Shown one piece after another: positions 53,433-62,552 of a stretch of 64,000 nucleotides of DNA. The DNA comes from Solidesulfovibrio aerotolerans (GTDB lineage: Bacteria > Desulfobacterota > Desulfovibrionia > Desulfovibrionales > Desulfovibrionaceae). A model generated the notes under the pieces. The model worked only from the letters and a program-made list of their open reading frames with translations, was not told the origin of the DNA and ran no database searches. A program made the translations under genes and the position numbers. Numbering within the stretch: position 1 is the stretch's first letter; each line of letters opens with the position of its first letter. The stretch covers positions 124,001-188,000 of the forward strand of contig NZ_WVUD01000003.1 in NCBI RefSeq assembly GCF_009856865.1. The letters are read 5' to 3'.

Positions 53433-53485
53433 AGACGGAGAGCGCCTGCGCCGGCCAGGGGATGATCCCCCCGGACCCCTGCGCC
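53433..53485 (+). repeat. Dispersed 3' hairpin element, copy G (degenerate)
   Basis: GCGCCTGCGCCGGCC, a partly paired AGGGGATGATCCCCCC and GGACCCC follow the glpX stop in sense orientation. The stem is imperfect compared to the other copies. Confidence 0.6.
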
Positions 53486-53522
53486 GGGAAAATCTGATCG
53501 CTCCTGCGGAGGCTTTCATTCC

Positions 53523-55385
53523 ATGATTTTCGATTGCATCGTTGTCGGGGCCGGCCATGCCGGGTGCGAGGCGGCCATGGCCGCGGCCCGGCTGGGGTTG
53601 GCCACGCTGCTGCTCACCCAAAACGTGGACCGCATCGGCCATCTGTCCTGCAATCCGGCCATCGGCGGCCTGGCCAAGGGGCATATGGTCCGCGAGATCG
53701 ACGCCCTGGGCGGCCGCATGGGTTTGTGGGCCGATGCGGCCGGCATCCAGTTTCGAACGCTCAATACCAGCAAAGGGCCGGCTGTTCGGGCAACACGGGC
53801 CCAGATCGACCGCGACGCCTACATGCGGGTGGTCAAACGCGATATCTTTGCCCAGGACAATCTGGCCGTGCGCCAGGACAGCGTGGAGGAAATTCTGGCC
53901 GAGGGCGGCCGCGTATGCGGGGTTCGGGCCGCCTCGGGCGAGGTCTTTCCCGGCCGCAGCGTCATAATCACCACCGGCACGTTCCTTGGCGGGCTGATCC
54001 ACATCGGGCTGACCCAACTGCGCGGCGGCCGGCTCGGCGATCCGCCCTCGGACGGGTTGTCCGCCAGCTTGGTCCATCACGGGCTAACACTTGGGCGTCT
54101 CAAGACCGGCACCACGCCGCGCCTGCTGGCCAAAAGCATCGATTGGAGCCAAACCGTGGCCCAGCCCGGGGACACCCCGCCTCCGGGGTTCAGCTTCCAC
54201 GGCCCCGGCCCGGTCCTGCCCCAAGTTCCCTGCTATCTGACCTACACCAACGAAGCCACCCACGCCGCCATACGGGCCGGGTTTGAGCGCTCGCCCCTTT
54301 TCACCGGCGTTATCCAGGGCACCGGGGCGCGCTATTGCCCGTCGGTGGAAGACAAGGTGGCCCGGTTCCCCGAACGCGACCGCCACCACGTCTTTCTGGA
54401 ACCCGAAGGCCTGGACAACCCGGAAATCTATCCCAACGGCATCTCCACCAGCCTGCCCATCGAAACGCAAAAGGCGCTCATCGCCACGATCCCGGGGTTG
54501 GAAAACGCGCGCATCGTGCGGCCGGGCTATGCCATCGAATACGACTATGCCGACCCGGTGCAGTTGACCCCCACGTTGGAGACCAAGGTGCTGCCCGGCC
54601 TCTATCTGGCCGGCCAGATCAACGGCACCTCAGGCTATGAAGAGGCGGCGGCCCAGGGCCTGTGGGCGGCGCTCAATGCTTTTTGCGCCCTGACCAGCCG
54701 CCCGCCGTTTCTGCTGGGCCGCGATCAGGCCTACATGGCCGTCCTGGTGGACGATCTGGTCACCAAGGGCACCAGCGAACCCTATCGCATGTTTACCTCC
54801 CGGGCCGAACACCGGCTGCTGTTGCGCGAAGGCAACGCCGACGCCCGCCTGACCGCCATCGGCCGGGAACTGGGGCTGGTTGGGCAGCAGCAATGGGATG
54901 TCGCCTGCCGCAAGGAAACCGCCATCGCCGCGGCCATGGCCGGTCTGGCCGAACGCCGGGTGCGACCCGGGGAGTGCGACGATGCGGATTGGACCACCCT
55001 TGGCGGCCGGCCGGCGGATCGCAGTCTGCGCCTGGACGAACTGCTGCGCCGCCCGGATGTCACCCTGGCCGATCTGGTCCGCTTCTGGCCGCCCTTGGCC
55101 GAATTGCATCCCGAGGCCGCTGTCGAGACCGAGACGCGCATCAAATACGAAGGCTATCTCAAGCGCCAGGAAGAGCTGGCCGGGCGCTCGGGCCGCCATG
55201 AGGCCGTCGCCCTGCCGGCGGACCTGGATTATGCCGCCGTCTCCGGGCTGTCCCGGGAAGTGGTGGAAAAGCTTGCCCGGGTGGCTCCGCGCACCCTGGG
55301 GCAGGCCGGGCGCATTTCCGGTGTGACTCCGGCTGCGGTGGCCTGCCTGGAAATACATCTGAAAAAGCACGCCAAGAGCGCCTAG
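53523..55385 (+). CDS. mnmG: tRNA uridine 5-carboxymethylaminomethyl modification enzyme MnmG
   Basis: A 620-residue FAD-dependent protein that with MnmE makes cmnm5U34 in tRNAs reading split codon boxes. N-terminal [12 protein letters not shown] binds [15 protein letters not shown] and [16 protein letters not shown] are typical GidA motifs. Length is complete. No mnmE is in the window. Confidence 0.96.
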   Translation: MIFDCIVVGAGHAGCEAAMAAARLGLATLLLTQNVDRIGHLSCNPAIGGLAKGHMVREIDALGGRMGLWADAAGIQFRTLNTSKGPAVRATRAQIDRDAYMRVVKRDIFAQDNLAVRQDSVEEILAEGGRVCGVRAASGEVFPGRSVIITTGTFLGGLIHIGLTQLRGGRLGDPPSDGLSASLVHHGLTLGRLKTGTTPRLLAKSIDWSQTVAQPGDTPPPGFSFHGPGPVLPQVPCYLTYTNEATHAAIRAGFERSPLFTGVIQGTGARYCPSVEDKVARFPERDRHHVFLEPEGLDNPEIYPNGISTSLPIETQKALIATIPGLENARIVRPGYAIEYDYADPVQLTPTLETKVLPGLYLAGQINGTSGYEEAAAQGLWAALNAFCALTSRPPFLLGRDQAYMAVLVDDLVTKGTSEPYRMFTSRAEHRLLLREGNADARLTAIGRELGLVGQQQWDVACRKETAIAAAMAGLAERRVRPGECDDADWTTLGGRPADRSLRLDELLRRPDVTLADLVRFWPPLAELHPEAAVETETRIKYEGYLKRQEELAGRSGRHEAVALPADLDYAAVSGLSREVVEKLARVAPRTLGQAGRISGVTPAAVACLEIHLKKHAKSA

Positions 55386-55408
55386 GCCCCCTTGTGCCGG
55401 CCACGACG

Positions 55409-56509
55409 ATGGCATATGACGGATTCATGGCGTATTTCAGGGGTTTCGGCGATCTCCCGGCTTTTTTAAGCCTTTTCGACCCCGGTTGGTGGGACAGGAT
55501 GCTTGACGCCACCAACACCGGCCATGCCTCCCCGGAAGCGCTCATTCTCATGGCCGCCATTTTCGCCACGTTTTTTCTCCTCATCGCCCTGGGCCTTATG
55601 ATCAAGGGACGCAACCAGTCTCCCGGCATCGTGCCCAGCACCTGGATCACCGGCCCGGGCGAGGTCCGCGCCCTGGTGGAAACGGCCCTGACCCAGCGCA
55701 GCAAGGTCCGGGTGAGCTTTGTCCGCGACGATGCCGGGGCGCGCTCCACCGACGCCACCATCCTGTCCGCCACGCCGGGGCGGGGCATCGAGTTGGAAAT
55801 GACCTCGCTGGTGCGCGCCAATCCGACCTGGGTTGGCAAGCTGGTAGCCTGCGACTTCCGTCTGCGCCTGGACCCGAAAAAGGATTTGCACAGCTTTTAC
55901 AATTTTGTGGCCCCGATTCTGACCGTCAACAAGGCCGGCGATACGTTCATCCGCATGCTCTTGGACTGGCCGTCCCGCCTTGAGCTGGAGCAAAAGCGCG
56001 GTTTTTTGCGGGTGGAGCCGCCACGCGAGTGCATCCTGGAACTGGACATGTGGCACGAGACCACCATCAAGAGCATCCGGGGACGCTTTGGCGATCCGGC
56101 CACCTGGGGCAAACCGCTGCTGCGCCTTGACCCCAAGCTCGACACCCCGGACGTGGAGGTGCGAAACATTTCCGGCGGCGGCCTGCGCCTGGAACTCCAG
56201 CATGACGCCTATCGCCGCCAGCACCGGCTGTTTGAACCCGCCTCCCGGTTCATCATCCGCCTGCTCCTGGCCGAGCCGGAAGCGGGGCAGCCCATGGAGT
56301 TTCATCTGGCCCTGCGGTTGCAAAACATCTACGGCGACCCACAGGCCATGGGGCTTGTGGTCATGGGGTTTCGCATCATGAGCTTTGGCGTGCCGGGCGA
56401 CATGCCCGGTGAGCCGCTGTCCTGGAAGCCGGCGGCGACGGGAGTGCCGGCCCTGGACGACTGGGCCTTTCGCCGGCATCTGGCCATCTACCGCCAGCGC
56501 GGGGAATAG
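55409..56509 (+). CDS. Membrane-anchored PilZ-domain protein
   Basis: 366 residues. One N-terminal hydrophobic segment (ALILMAAIFATFFLLIALGLMI near residues 43-64) leads to a cytoplasmic region with a YcgR-like N-domain. A PilZ domain follows: the RxxxR motif is RGFLR and the (D/N)xSxxG motif is NISGGG, both needed for c-di-GMP binding. It should act as a c-di-GMP effector of motility or surface functions. Several starts are possible (55394, 55409, 55427); none has a strong ribosome site. Confidence 0.8.
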   Translation: MAYDGFMAYFRGFGDLPAFLSLFDPGWWDRMLDATNTGHASPEALILMAAIFATFFLLIALGLMIKGRNQSPGIVPSTWITGPGEVRALVETALTQRSKVRVSFVRDDAGARSTDATILSATPGRGIELEMTSLVRANPTWVGKLVACDFRLRLDPKKDLHSFYNFVAPILTVNKAGDTFIRMLLDWPSRLELEQKRGFLRVEPPRECILELDMWHETTIKSIRGRFGDPATWGKPLLRLDPKLDTPDVEVRNISGGGLRLELQHDAYRRQHRLFEPASRFIIRLLLAEPEAGQPMEFHLALRLQNIYGDPQAMGLVVMGFRIMSFGVPGDMPGEPLSWKPAATGVPALDDWAFRRHLAIYRQRGE

Positions 56510-56659
56510 GCGGCGCAACCGCCCTAACAGAGGCATGGACTCCCCTGGGAATTTTGGGTATTTAACAAACGTTTTTTTCCAGCATTGTCATTATATCGAC
56601 GCACAATGCGGACTATAGCGTGCCGCGCCTGACGGCACGACCCGCCAAGGAGGACCAGG

Positions 56660-57478
56660 TTGGACGACGATTCCGATGGTCGGTTTTGGAATGCCCTGAC
56701 CAAGTTTTTCCGCCAAAAAAGCATTTCCATGGAAGAATTGATCCTTGAAGCCAAGGCGGAAGGCTCCATCATTCAGGAAGACGCTTCCATGCTGCTCAAC
56801 ATCCTGCGGCTGGAAGGCAAGCAGGTGTCCGACATCATGGTGCCCCGCCCGGACATTGTCTGCGCCGAGGTCGACGACGGCCTGGAAGCCGTGTGCGCGC
56901 TGATTAAGACCCATGGCCATTCGCGCATCCCGGTCTATGAAGGCAACCGGGACAATATCCTGGGCGTGCTCTACGCCAAGGACATCTTAAGCCACATCCT
57001 GCCGGCCGCAAGCGAAACGCCGGACCCCCGGGACATCATGCGCGAGGCGCTTTTCATCCCGGAGACCCTGGATCTCAAGAAGATGCTCCTGGAATTTCGC
57101 AATCAAAAAAAGCACATGGCCATCGCCCTTGACGAATACGGCGGCACTTCCGGGCTGCTTACCCTGGAAGACGTGCTGGAAGAAATCGTCGGCGAGATCG
57201 AAGACGAACACGATCCGAGCAAGCCCGAGGAAATCAAGGAGCTGCGCCAGGACGTCTATCTCGTCTCCGGCCGCTACATGCTCGAAGATCTCGACGTCTC
57301 CCTGGGCCTGTCGCTTGAGTCGGAGCAGGTGGAGACCATCGGCGGCTTTTTAACCGAACTGGCCGGCCGGGTGCCCCGCCCTGGCGACGCGTTTACCCTG
57401 GAAGGCCGCCGGTTCACCATCCGCGAGGCCGACCGCCGCCAGATCCGCTGGATCGTTATCGAACCGGCCGGCGATTGA
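56660..57478 (+). CDS. CorC/HlyC-type CBS-domain protein
   Basis: A 272-residue soluble protein with two CBS domains (DIMVPRPDIVCAEVDDGL and FIPETLDLKKMLLEF) and a C-terminal CorC_HlyC domain (GGFLTELAGRVPRPGDAF, FTIREADRRQIRWI). It lacks the DUF21 membrane domain, like E. coli CorC/YbeX, which sits beside lnt there as here. The TTG at 56660 is supported by GGAGG 6 nt upstream. It is involved in Mg/Co handling or ribosome-related processes in known cases. Confidence 0.9.
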   Translation: MDDDSDGRFWNALTKFFRQKSISMEELILEAKAEGSIIQEDASMLLNILRLEGKQVSDIMVPRPDIVCAEVDDGLEAVCALIKTHGHSRIPVYEGNRDNILGVLYAKDILSHILPAASETPDPRDIMREALFIPETLDLKKMLLEFRNQKKHMAIALDEYGGTSGLLTLEDVLEEIVGEIEDEHDPSKPEEIKELRQDVYLVSGRYMLEDLDVSLGLSLESEQVETIGGFLTELAGRVPRPGDAFTLEGRRFTIREADRRQIRWIVIEPAGD

Positions 57479-57782
57479 CCGGCCACGCCGACGCGGTCCG
57501 ACCGGGGCGCATCCTGTACGCGGGCGGCAAGGGGGCCGCGCCACCGAACGGGTCCGGCCGGGGCGGGGAGACACCCGGCCTCCAGCCCCCCCGGCTCCCT
57601 GACGGTTTGAGCGGTTTGCCGCCTTGCCCCACGGTCGGTCCCGTCCCCGGGGTCCATTTGCGTTGCCCCGCTGCCCCCGAAGCGCGGACGAACAGGGACC
57701 GTTTGGCCGCTTCCCCGGGGATCGCCTGCCTGTCCGGGCCGCCCCGCCGCCACAACCCCAAAAGGTTAAAAAAAGAAGTACC
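57479..57782. other. GC-rich 304-bp gap between corC and lnt
   Basis: Very GC-rich with many short inverted C/G runs. I see no gene, terminator or RNA. The two flanking genes lie on the same strand. Confidence 0.4.
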
Positions 57783-59309
57783 GTGACCATAGCTGCCCTA
57801 CTGGCCATTGCCGGAGCCTGGCTCGGTTTGGCCAATCCCCTCTCCCGTCTGCCTGTGCTGGTGCTGCTGCTGCCGGCCGGTCTGGCCTACGTCGCCGCCC
57901 GGGCTCCCTCGACCCGGGCCGCCATCAAGGCCGGCTATTGGATCGGTGCCCTGTCTGCCGCGGCCAGCCTGTACTGGGCCTGCCTGCCCATCCACGATTT
58001 CGGCGGCGTGCCCTGGCTGCTCGCCCTGCCCGTGCCCGTGCTCATGGGGCTTGTCCTTGGCCTGTACACGGCCGCCCTGACCGTGGCCCTGCGGTTTGGG
58101 ATTAAGCGCCTGCCGGCGTTGCTGTGTCTGCCCTACTGCGCCTGCGCCTGGACGGTCATGGAACTGCTGCGCGGCGTGTTGTTTACCGGCTTTCCCTGGC
58201 TCACCCTGGCGGCCGCCTTTTCGCCGTGGCCGGTGCTGGTTCAGGGCGCAGCCTTTCTCGGTGCCTACGGCCTGTCCGGTTTGCTGGCCGCCCTGGCCGC
58301 CGCCCCGGCCATCTACGGTCCCCTTTCCCGCCCGACCCTGGCCGCCGCCGTCCTGGCCCTGGGCCTCATTTTTCTCGGCAACCGCCGGCTGGCCGAACCG
58401 CTGCCCAAGGACGCAACGGCCCATGTGACCATCATCCAGGGCAACGTGGACCAGAGCCGCAAATGGGATCCCCAGGCCGAAGCGGAAATTGTCGAGAAGT
58501 ATCTGGCCCTGTCCCGCCAGGCCGTGGCCGACGCCCCCACGGATCTGATCGTGTGGCCCGAGACCTCCATGCCTTTTTTCTACCAGGACGGGGATGCGCC
58601 CGCCCAGCGCATCCGGGACTTCACGGCCGGTGCCGGCGTGCCGCTGCTTTTTGGCGCGCCAGCCTACCTGCGCTCGCTCGGCGGCCATGTCCTTTTTAAC
58701 CGGGCCTACCTCCTCGCCCCCTCCGGCCAGACCGCAGCCTACGACAAGGAGCATCTCGTCCCGTTCGGGGAATACGTGCCGCTCGGCAACCTTCTAACGT
58801 TTATCGGCAAGCTCGTTGAAGGCCTGGGCGATTTTCGGCCCGGCCAGGACGGCAAACCCCTGCTGCAAGGCAACCTTGCCCTGGGGACGCTCATTTGTTA
58901 TGAGGCAATCTTTCCGGAACTCGCCCAAAGGCGGGTTGCGGCCGGGGCCAACGTCCTGGTCAACATTTCCAACGACGCCTGGTTCGGCGATTCGGCTGCC
59001 CCGCGCCAGCATCTCGATCTGGCGCTGCTGCGGGCCGTGGAACAGGGGCGAACGCTTATCCGAGGCACCAATACGGGCATTTCCGCCGTGATCGATCCTC
59101 GGGGGCGCATCATGGCCCAGGGTGGCTTGTTTACCGCCCTGGCCCTGCCCTGCCCGGAGACCCCCCTCGTGTCGGAAACGACCTGGTACCACCGGCACTA
59201 TCTTTTCATCACCTGGGGCATCCCCGGCCTTTTCGCGGTGCTCGGCCTGACCGCCCTGCTGCTGCCCGCCCGCCGGGCGCAGATGCGTCCCCGGGATCTA
59301 ACCCTTTAA
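57783..59309 (+). CDS. lnt: Apolipoprotein N-acyltransferase Lnt
   Basis: A 508-residue inner-membrane enzyme that adds the third acyl chain to lipoproteins. About six N-terminal membrane helices, then a nitrilase-like domain with catalytic Glu (VWPETSMPFF), Lys (YDKEHLVPFGEYVP) and Cys (ICYEAIFPE), and a final C-terminal helix. The GTG at 57783 is taken by frame and length, but its ribosome site is weak. The corC-lnt order is the same as in enterobacteria. prfB starts 18 bp later. Confidence 0.93.
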   Translation: MTIAALLAIAGAWLGLANPLSRLPVLVLLLPAGLAYVAARAPSTRAAIKAGYWIGALSAAASLYWACLPIHDFGGVPWLLALPVPVLMGLVLGLYTAALTVALRFGIKRLPALLCLPYCACAWTVMELLRGVLFTGFPWLTLAAAFSPWPVLVQGAAFLGAYGLSGLLAALAAAPAIYGPLSRPTLAAAVLALGLIFLGNRRLAEPLPKDATAHVTIIQGNVDQSRKWDPQAEAEIVEKYLALSRQAVADAPTDLIVWPETSMPFFYQDGDAPAQRIRDFTAGAGVPLLFGAPAYLRSLGGHVLFNRAYLLAPSGQTAAYDKEHLVPFGEYVPLGNLLTFIGKLVEGLGDFRPGQDGKPLLQGNLALGTLICYEAIFPELAQRRVAAGANVLVNISNDAWFGDSAAPRQHLDLALLRAVEQGRTLIRGTNTGISAVIDPRGRIMAQGGLFTALALPCPETPLVSETTWYHRHYLFITWGIPGLFAVLGLTALLLPARRAQMRPRDLTL

Positions 59310-59327
59310 GCAAGCGATCACGTCACC

Positions 59328-60438
59328 ATGTTGCAATATTCGGAGCTGCGCACCCAGAGTACCGAACTCTTGGACAAATTTGAGGAACTCTGGAGGCGTC
59401 TTTGACCTGGCCAAAAGCCGCGAGCGCCTAAGCGTTATCGAATTGGAACTGTCCCAACCCGGTGCCTGGGAAAACCCCGAACGCATGACCCCGATCTTGC
59501 GGGAGAAAAGCGTCCTGACGGCCAAGGTGAGCGATGCCGAGCGGTTGCTGGCCGCCCGGGCCGATCTCGACGAATGGCTCGGCATGGCCAAGGACGACGG
59601 CAGCCCCGAAGTGCTCGACGCCCTGGCCGAACAGATCGAGGCCTTGCGGCTTGAACTGGCCGATGCCGAACTGGCCGCCTTTTTCGGTCCCGAGGACAAC
59701 GCCGACGCCATCATGGAAATCCATCCGGGAGCCGGCGGCACCGAGGCCCAGGATTGGGCTGAAATGCTGTTGCGCATGTACCGCCGCTGGTCCGAACGCA
59801 AGCAGTTTACCGTCACGCTGCTCGATTTCCTGCCCGGCGATGAAGCAGGGGTGAAAAGCGTCACCTTGCAGATTTCCGGTCCCTATGCCTACGGTCTGCT
59901 GGCCTCTGAAAAAGGCATCCACCGCCTGATCCGGATTTCACCGTTTGATTCCTCGGGGCGGCGACATACTTCCTTTGCCTCTGTAGACGTCTACCCCGAT
60001 GCTGGCGTAGATATCGACATAGAGATCAAAGAGGATGATCTGCGCGTGGATGTCTTCCGGGCTTCCGGCCCGGGCGGCCAGCACGTCAACAAGACCTCCT
60101 CGGCCATCCGTATCACCCACCTGCCCACCAACATCGTGGTGCAGTGCCAGAACGAGAAGTCGCAGCACCGCAACCGCGAATCGGCCATGAAGGTGTTAAA
60201 GGCCCGGCTCTACGATCTGGAACTGAAAAAGATCCAGGCCGAAAAGCAGGAAAATTACGATTCCAAAAACGCCATCGGCTTTGGTTCCCAGATAAGGACC
60301 TACACCATGCAGCCTTACAGATTGGTCAAGGATCATCGTACCGGCGTCGATGCCGGCGATGTTGACGCGGTGATGGACGGCGAATTGGACAAGTTCATCC
60401 GTGGCTTTTTGCTCAGCGCCGGCAATGAAACCCGCTAA
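59328..60438 (+). CDS. prfB: Peptide chain release factor 2 (programmed +1 frameshift)
   Basis: RF2 reads UGA and UAA stop codons. Frame 0 runs from ATG 59328 for 25 codons to an in-frame TGA at 59403-59405; translation then shifts +1 at CTT-TGA-C and continues to 60438, giving about 369 residues. GGAGG (59392-59396) just before the shift site is the usual stimulator. The GGQ motif is in SGPGGQHVNK and the recognition tripeptide SPF is in RISPFDSSG. Autoregulatory shifting is known for RF2. Its end overlaps the next gene by 14 bp. Confidence 0.96.
59392..59406 (+). promoter_or_regulatory. prfB programmed frameshift site
   Basis: The SD-like GGAGG is followed by CGT, then slippery CTT TGA C. 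Without the shift only a 25-residue peptide is made. This is the standard RF2 autoregulation signal. Confidence 0.95.
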
Positions 60439-61324
60439 CGACCCCGACGCCCCGGCCGTCGGCAAAGCCAACGGTTGTGTGCCGGATTTTCCGGACGAGG
60501 CTCTTTTGGCCGAGCTTGAGGCCCTGCGCCAGATGCTGGCACCGGTGGAGAAACCGGCCTGCGCCACCGAAGGCGACGGCCTGATCATCATGCGCCTGTG
60601 CTCGGGCCTGACCTTGCCGGAGTGGGAGTGCCTGCGCAACCGGCGGGATCTGCGCGACTGGCTGGCCCTGCCCCTGTCGGCCAATCCCTTCCCTTATCTG
60701 ACCCGCATCCAGCAGACGCTTGAGGAGCTGGTCTTTCTCTCCGAGCACGATCCCCTGACCAAGCTGTACAACCGGGGGGCTTTCGAGCGCATTCTCGGTG
60801 CCGAACTTATCCGGTCGGCCCGTTCCGGCCAATCCCTGGCCCTGGTGCTGCTGGACCTTGACGACTTCAAGCTGGTCAACGACACGTATGGCCATCCCTG
60901 CGGCGACCGGGTGCTGGAAACCATCGGGGCGCTTTTGGCCGCTGAAAAGCGCACCTACGACTACGCGGCGCGCATCGGCGGTGAAGAATTCGCCCTGATC
61001 CTGCCCGGCGTCGGCCTTATGCGGGCCGAAGGGGTTATTGAACGCCTCATCGAGTCGGCCCGGTCGTTGCGCATTGTCTGCGACGGCGTGGATACGCCCC
61101 TGCGCGTGACCATTTCAGCCGGTCTGGCCTGCACCAAGGGCAAATACCCCATCTCCCTGGAAAAGCTCTACGCCCTGGCCGACGGGGCCCTTTACACCGC
61201 CAAGGCCCAAGGCAAGGACCGACTCTTTTCCGCCCCCATCGCCGACCTCACGGCACCACCGGAAAACACCCTGGTGCGGGCCGACGAAAAACGCTTCCTG
61301 TTCACCGGTTCAACCAAAGGATGA
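60425..61324 (+). CDS. Diguanylate cyclase (GGDEF)
   Basis: A 299-residue protein. The N-terminal 120 residues are helical and unrecognised. The GGDEF domain starts near 118 (HDPLTKLYNRGAFERIL), with active site GGEEF in RIGGEEFALI and an intact inhibitory RxxD (RTYD) five residues upstream, so it should make c-di-GMP under product feedback. No membrane helix, hence cytoplasmic. The ATG at 60425 lies within the prfB end (14-bp overlap). flhG-like gene follows directly. Confidence 0.9.
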   Translation: MKPANDPDAPAVGKANGCVPDFPDEALLAELEALRQMLAPVEKPACATEGDGLIIMRLCSGLTLPEWECLRNRRDLRDWLALPLSANPFPYLTRIQQTLEELVFLSEHDPLTKLYNRGAFERILGAELIRSARSGQSLALVLLDLDDFKLVNDTYGHPCGDRVLETIGALLAAEKRTYDYAARIGGEEFALILPGVGLMRAEGVIERLIESARSLRIVCDGVDTPLRVTISAGLACTKGKYPISLEKLYALADGALYTAKAQGKDRLFSAPIADLTAPPENTLVRADEKRFLFTGSTKG

Positions 61325-61325
61325 C

Positions 61326-62162
61326 ATGGCTATGTCCGAAGCCCAAAATCCCAACGCCACCCTGTCCGTGGCTATTTTAAGCGGCAAGGGTGGCGTGGGG
61401 AAAACCAATCTCGCCCTGAATTTAAGCTACGCGCTGTTTAGGGCCGGCCACCGCATCCTGCTCATGGATTTCGACGTGGGCCTGGCCAACGTCGATGTGC
61501 TCCTCGGTCTGTCGCCGGAAAAAAATCTCCAGGATCTCTTTCGGCCCGATGTGACTGCCGAGGAAGTGGTCCTGGCCGTGGAGCCGGGCGGCTTCGATTT
61601 CCTGCCCGCCGCCAGCGGTGTGCCGGAAATGCTGGAAATGGACGACGACATGCGCGAAGTCCTGTTCCATAAGCTCAACAAGGTCTTTGGCAGCTACGAC
61701 TATCTCATGCTCGACCTTGGGGCCGGCATTTCCCAGACCATCCTGTCCGTGGCCGCCATGAGCCAATTGCGCGTGCTGGTCGTCACCCCCGAGCCCACTT
61801 CGCTCACCGACTCCTACGCCGTAATAAAGGTGCTCCACACCCAGTACGGGATTACCGACTTCCATATCATCGTCAATCAGGTGGAAGGACCGGCCGACAC
61901 CCAGGCCACGTTTACCCGCCTGTCCACCGCCTGCAACCATTTCCTGGGCTTTGAGCCGATCCTGCTTGGCGGCGTGCGGTCCGATCCGGCCCTGCCGGCT
62001 GCGGTGCGACGCCAGATACCGCTGTTGCGCCACGCCCCGCGCAGCCCGGCCGCCCAGGACATCGTCAACGGGGCGGTCAAGCTCCACCGGGTCCGCCAAC
62101 AGCGCCAGCAAGCCCTGGTTGATGCGCCAGTGCTTGGAAAAATACCGATAATCCGCAAGTAA
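61326..62162 (+). CDS. FlhG/FleN-like MinD-family ATPase
   Basis: A 278-residue P-loop ATPase of the ParA/MinD family. The deviant Walker A is SGKGGVGKTNLALNLS; LLMDFDVGLANVDVLLGL and DLGAGISQTIL follow. This matches FlhG/FleN, which controls flagellar number and place; a MinD role is less likely. AAAGGA lies 4 nt before the ATG, right at the stop of the cyclase gene, so the two are one unit. Confidence 0.88.
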   Translation: MAMSEAQNPNATLSVAILSGKGGVGKTNLALNLSYALFRAGHRILLMDFDVGLANVDVLLGLSPEKNLQDLFRPDVTAEEVVLAVEPGGFDFLPAASGVPEMLEMDDDMREVLFHKLNKVFGSYDYLMLDLGAGISQTILSVAAMSQLRVLVVTPEPTSLTDSYAVIKVLHTQYGITDFHIIVNQVEGPADTQATFTRLSTACNHFLGFEPILLGGVRSDPALPAAVRRQIPLLRHAPRSPAAQDIVNGAVKLHRVRQQRQQALVDAPVLGKIPIIRK

Positions 62163-62272
62163 GTCTTGACGGGCACCGGTTTTTTTCGGCAATGGTATGA
62201 AATAGATGGACGATTGATCCGACCCGCTTCCAGCGGGATTCGGCCAACCGTCAAAAGCGCGAGGACCACGCG

Positions 62273-62548
62273 ATGAACAAAAGCGAACTCATCAAGACCC
62301 TGGCCGAAACCAAAGGCCTGCACATCGACGAAGCCGCCGACATCGTCAACGCCTTCGTCGATTCCGTCAAACAGGCGCTCATTAACGAAGACCGCGTGGA
62401 AATCCGTGGGTTTGGCAGCTTTAAAATCAAGGGCTACAAAGGCTATACCGGACGCAATCCCAAGTCCGGCGACGTCGTCACCGTGGCACCCAAAAAACTG
62501 CCGTTTTTCCGCCCGGGCAAAGAACTCAAGGAATACCTCAATAAATAA
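62273..62548 (+). CDS. HU-family DNA-binding protein
   Basis: A 91-residue histone-like HU/IHF protein. MNKSELIKTLAE, ALINEDRVEIRGFGSF and GRNPKSGDVVTV are family motifs. It bends DNA and organises the nucleoid. GAGG lies 8 nt before the ATG. The next gene begins only 4 bp after its stop, so translation of the two may be linked. Confidence 0.96.
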   Translation: MNKSELIKTLAETKGLHIDEAADIVNAFVDSVKQALINEDRVEIRGFGSFKIKGYKGYTGRNPKSGDVVTVAPKKLPFFRPGKELKEYLNK

Positions 62549-62552
62549 TCCT

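Noticed and set aside
57350-57835. Minus-strand gene in the corC-lnt gap
   Set aside because: It overlaps both clear genes and the sequence is low-complexity Arg/Gly/Pro, typical of GC-rich noise.
59403-59405. prfB as a pseudogene because of an early TGA
   Set aside because: The TGA is the standard programmed frameshift stop of RF2, with GGAGG and CTT TGA C in place.
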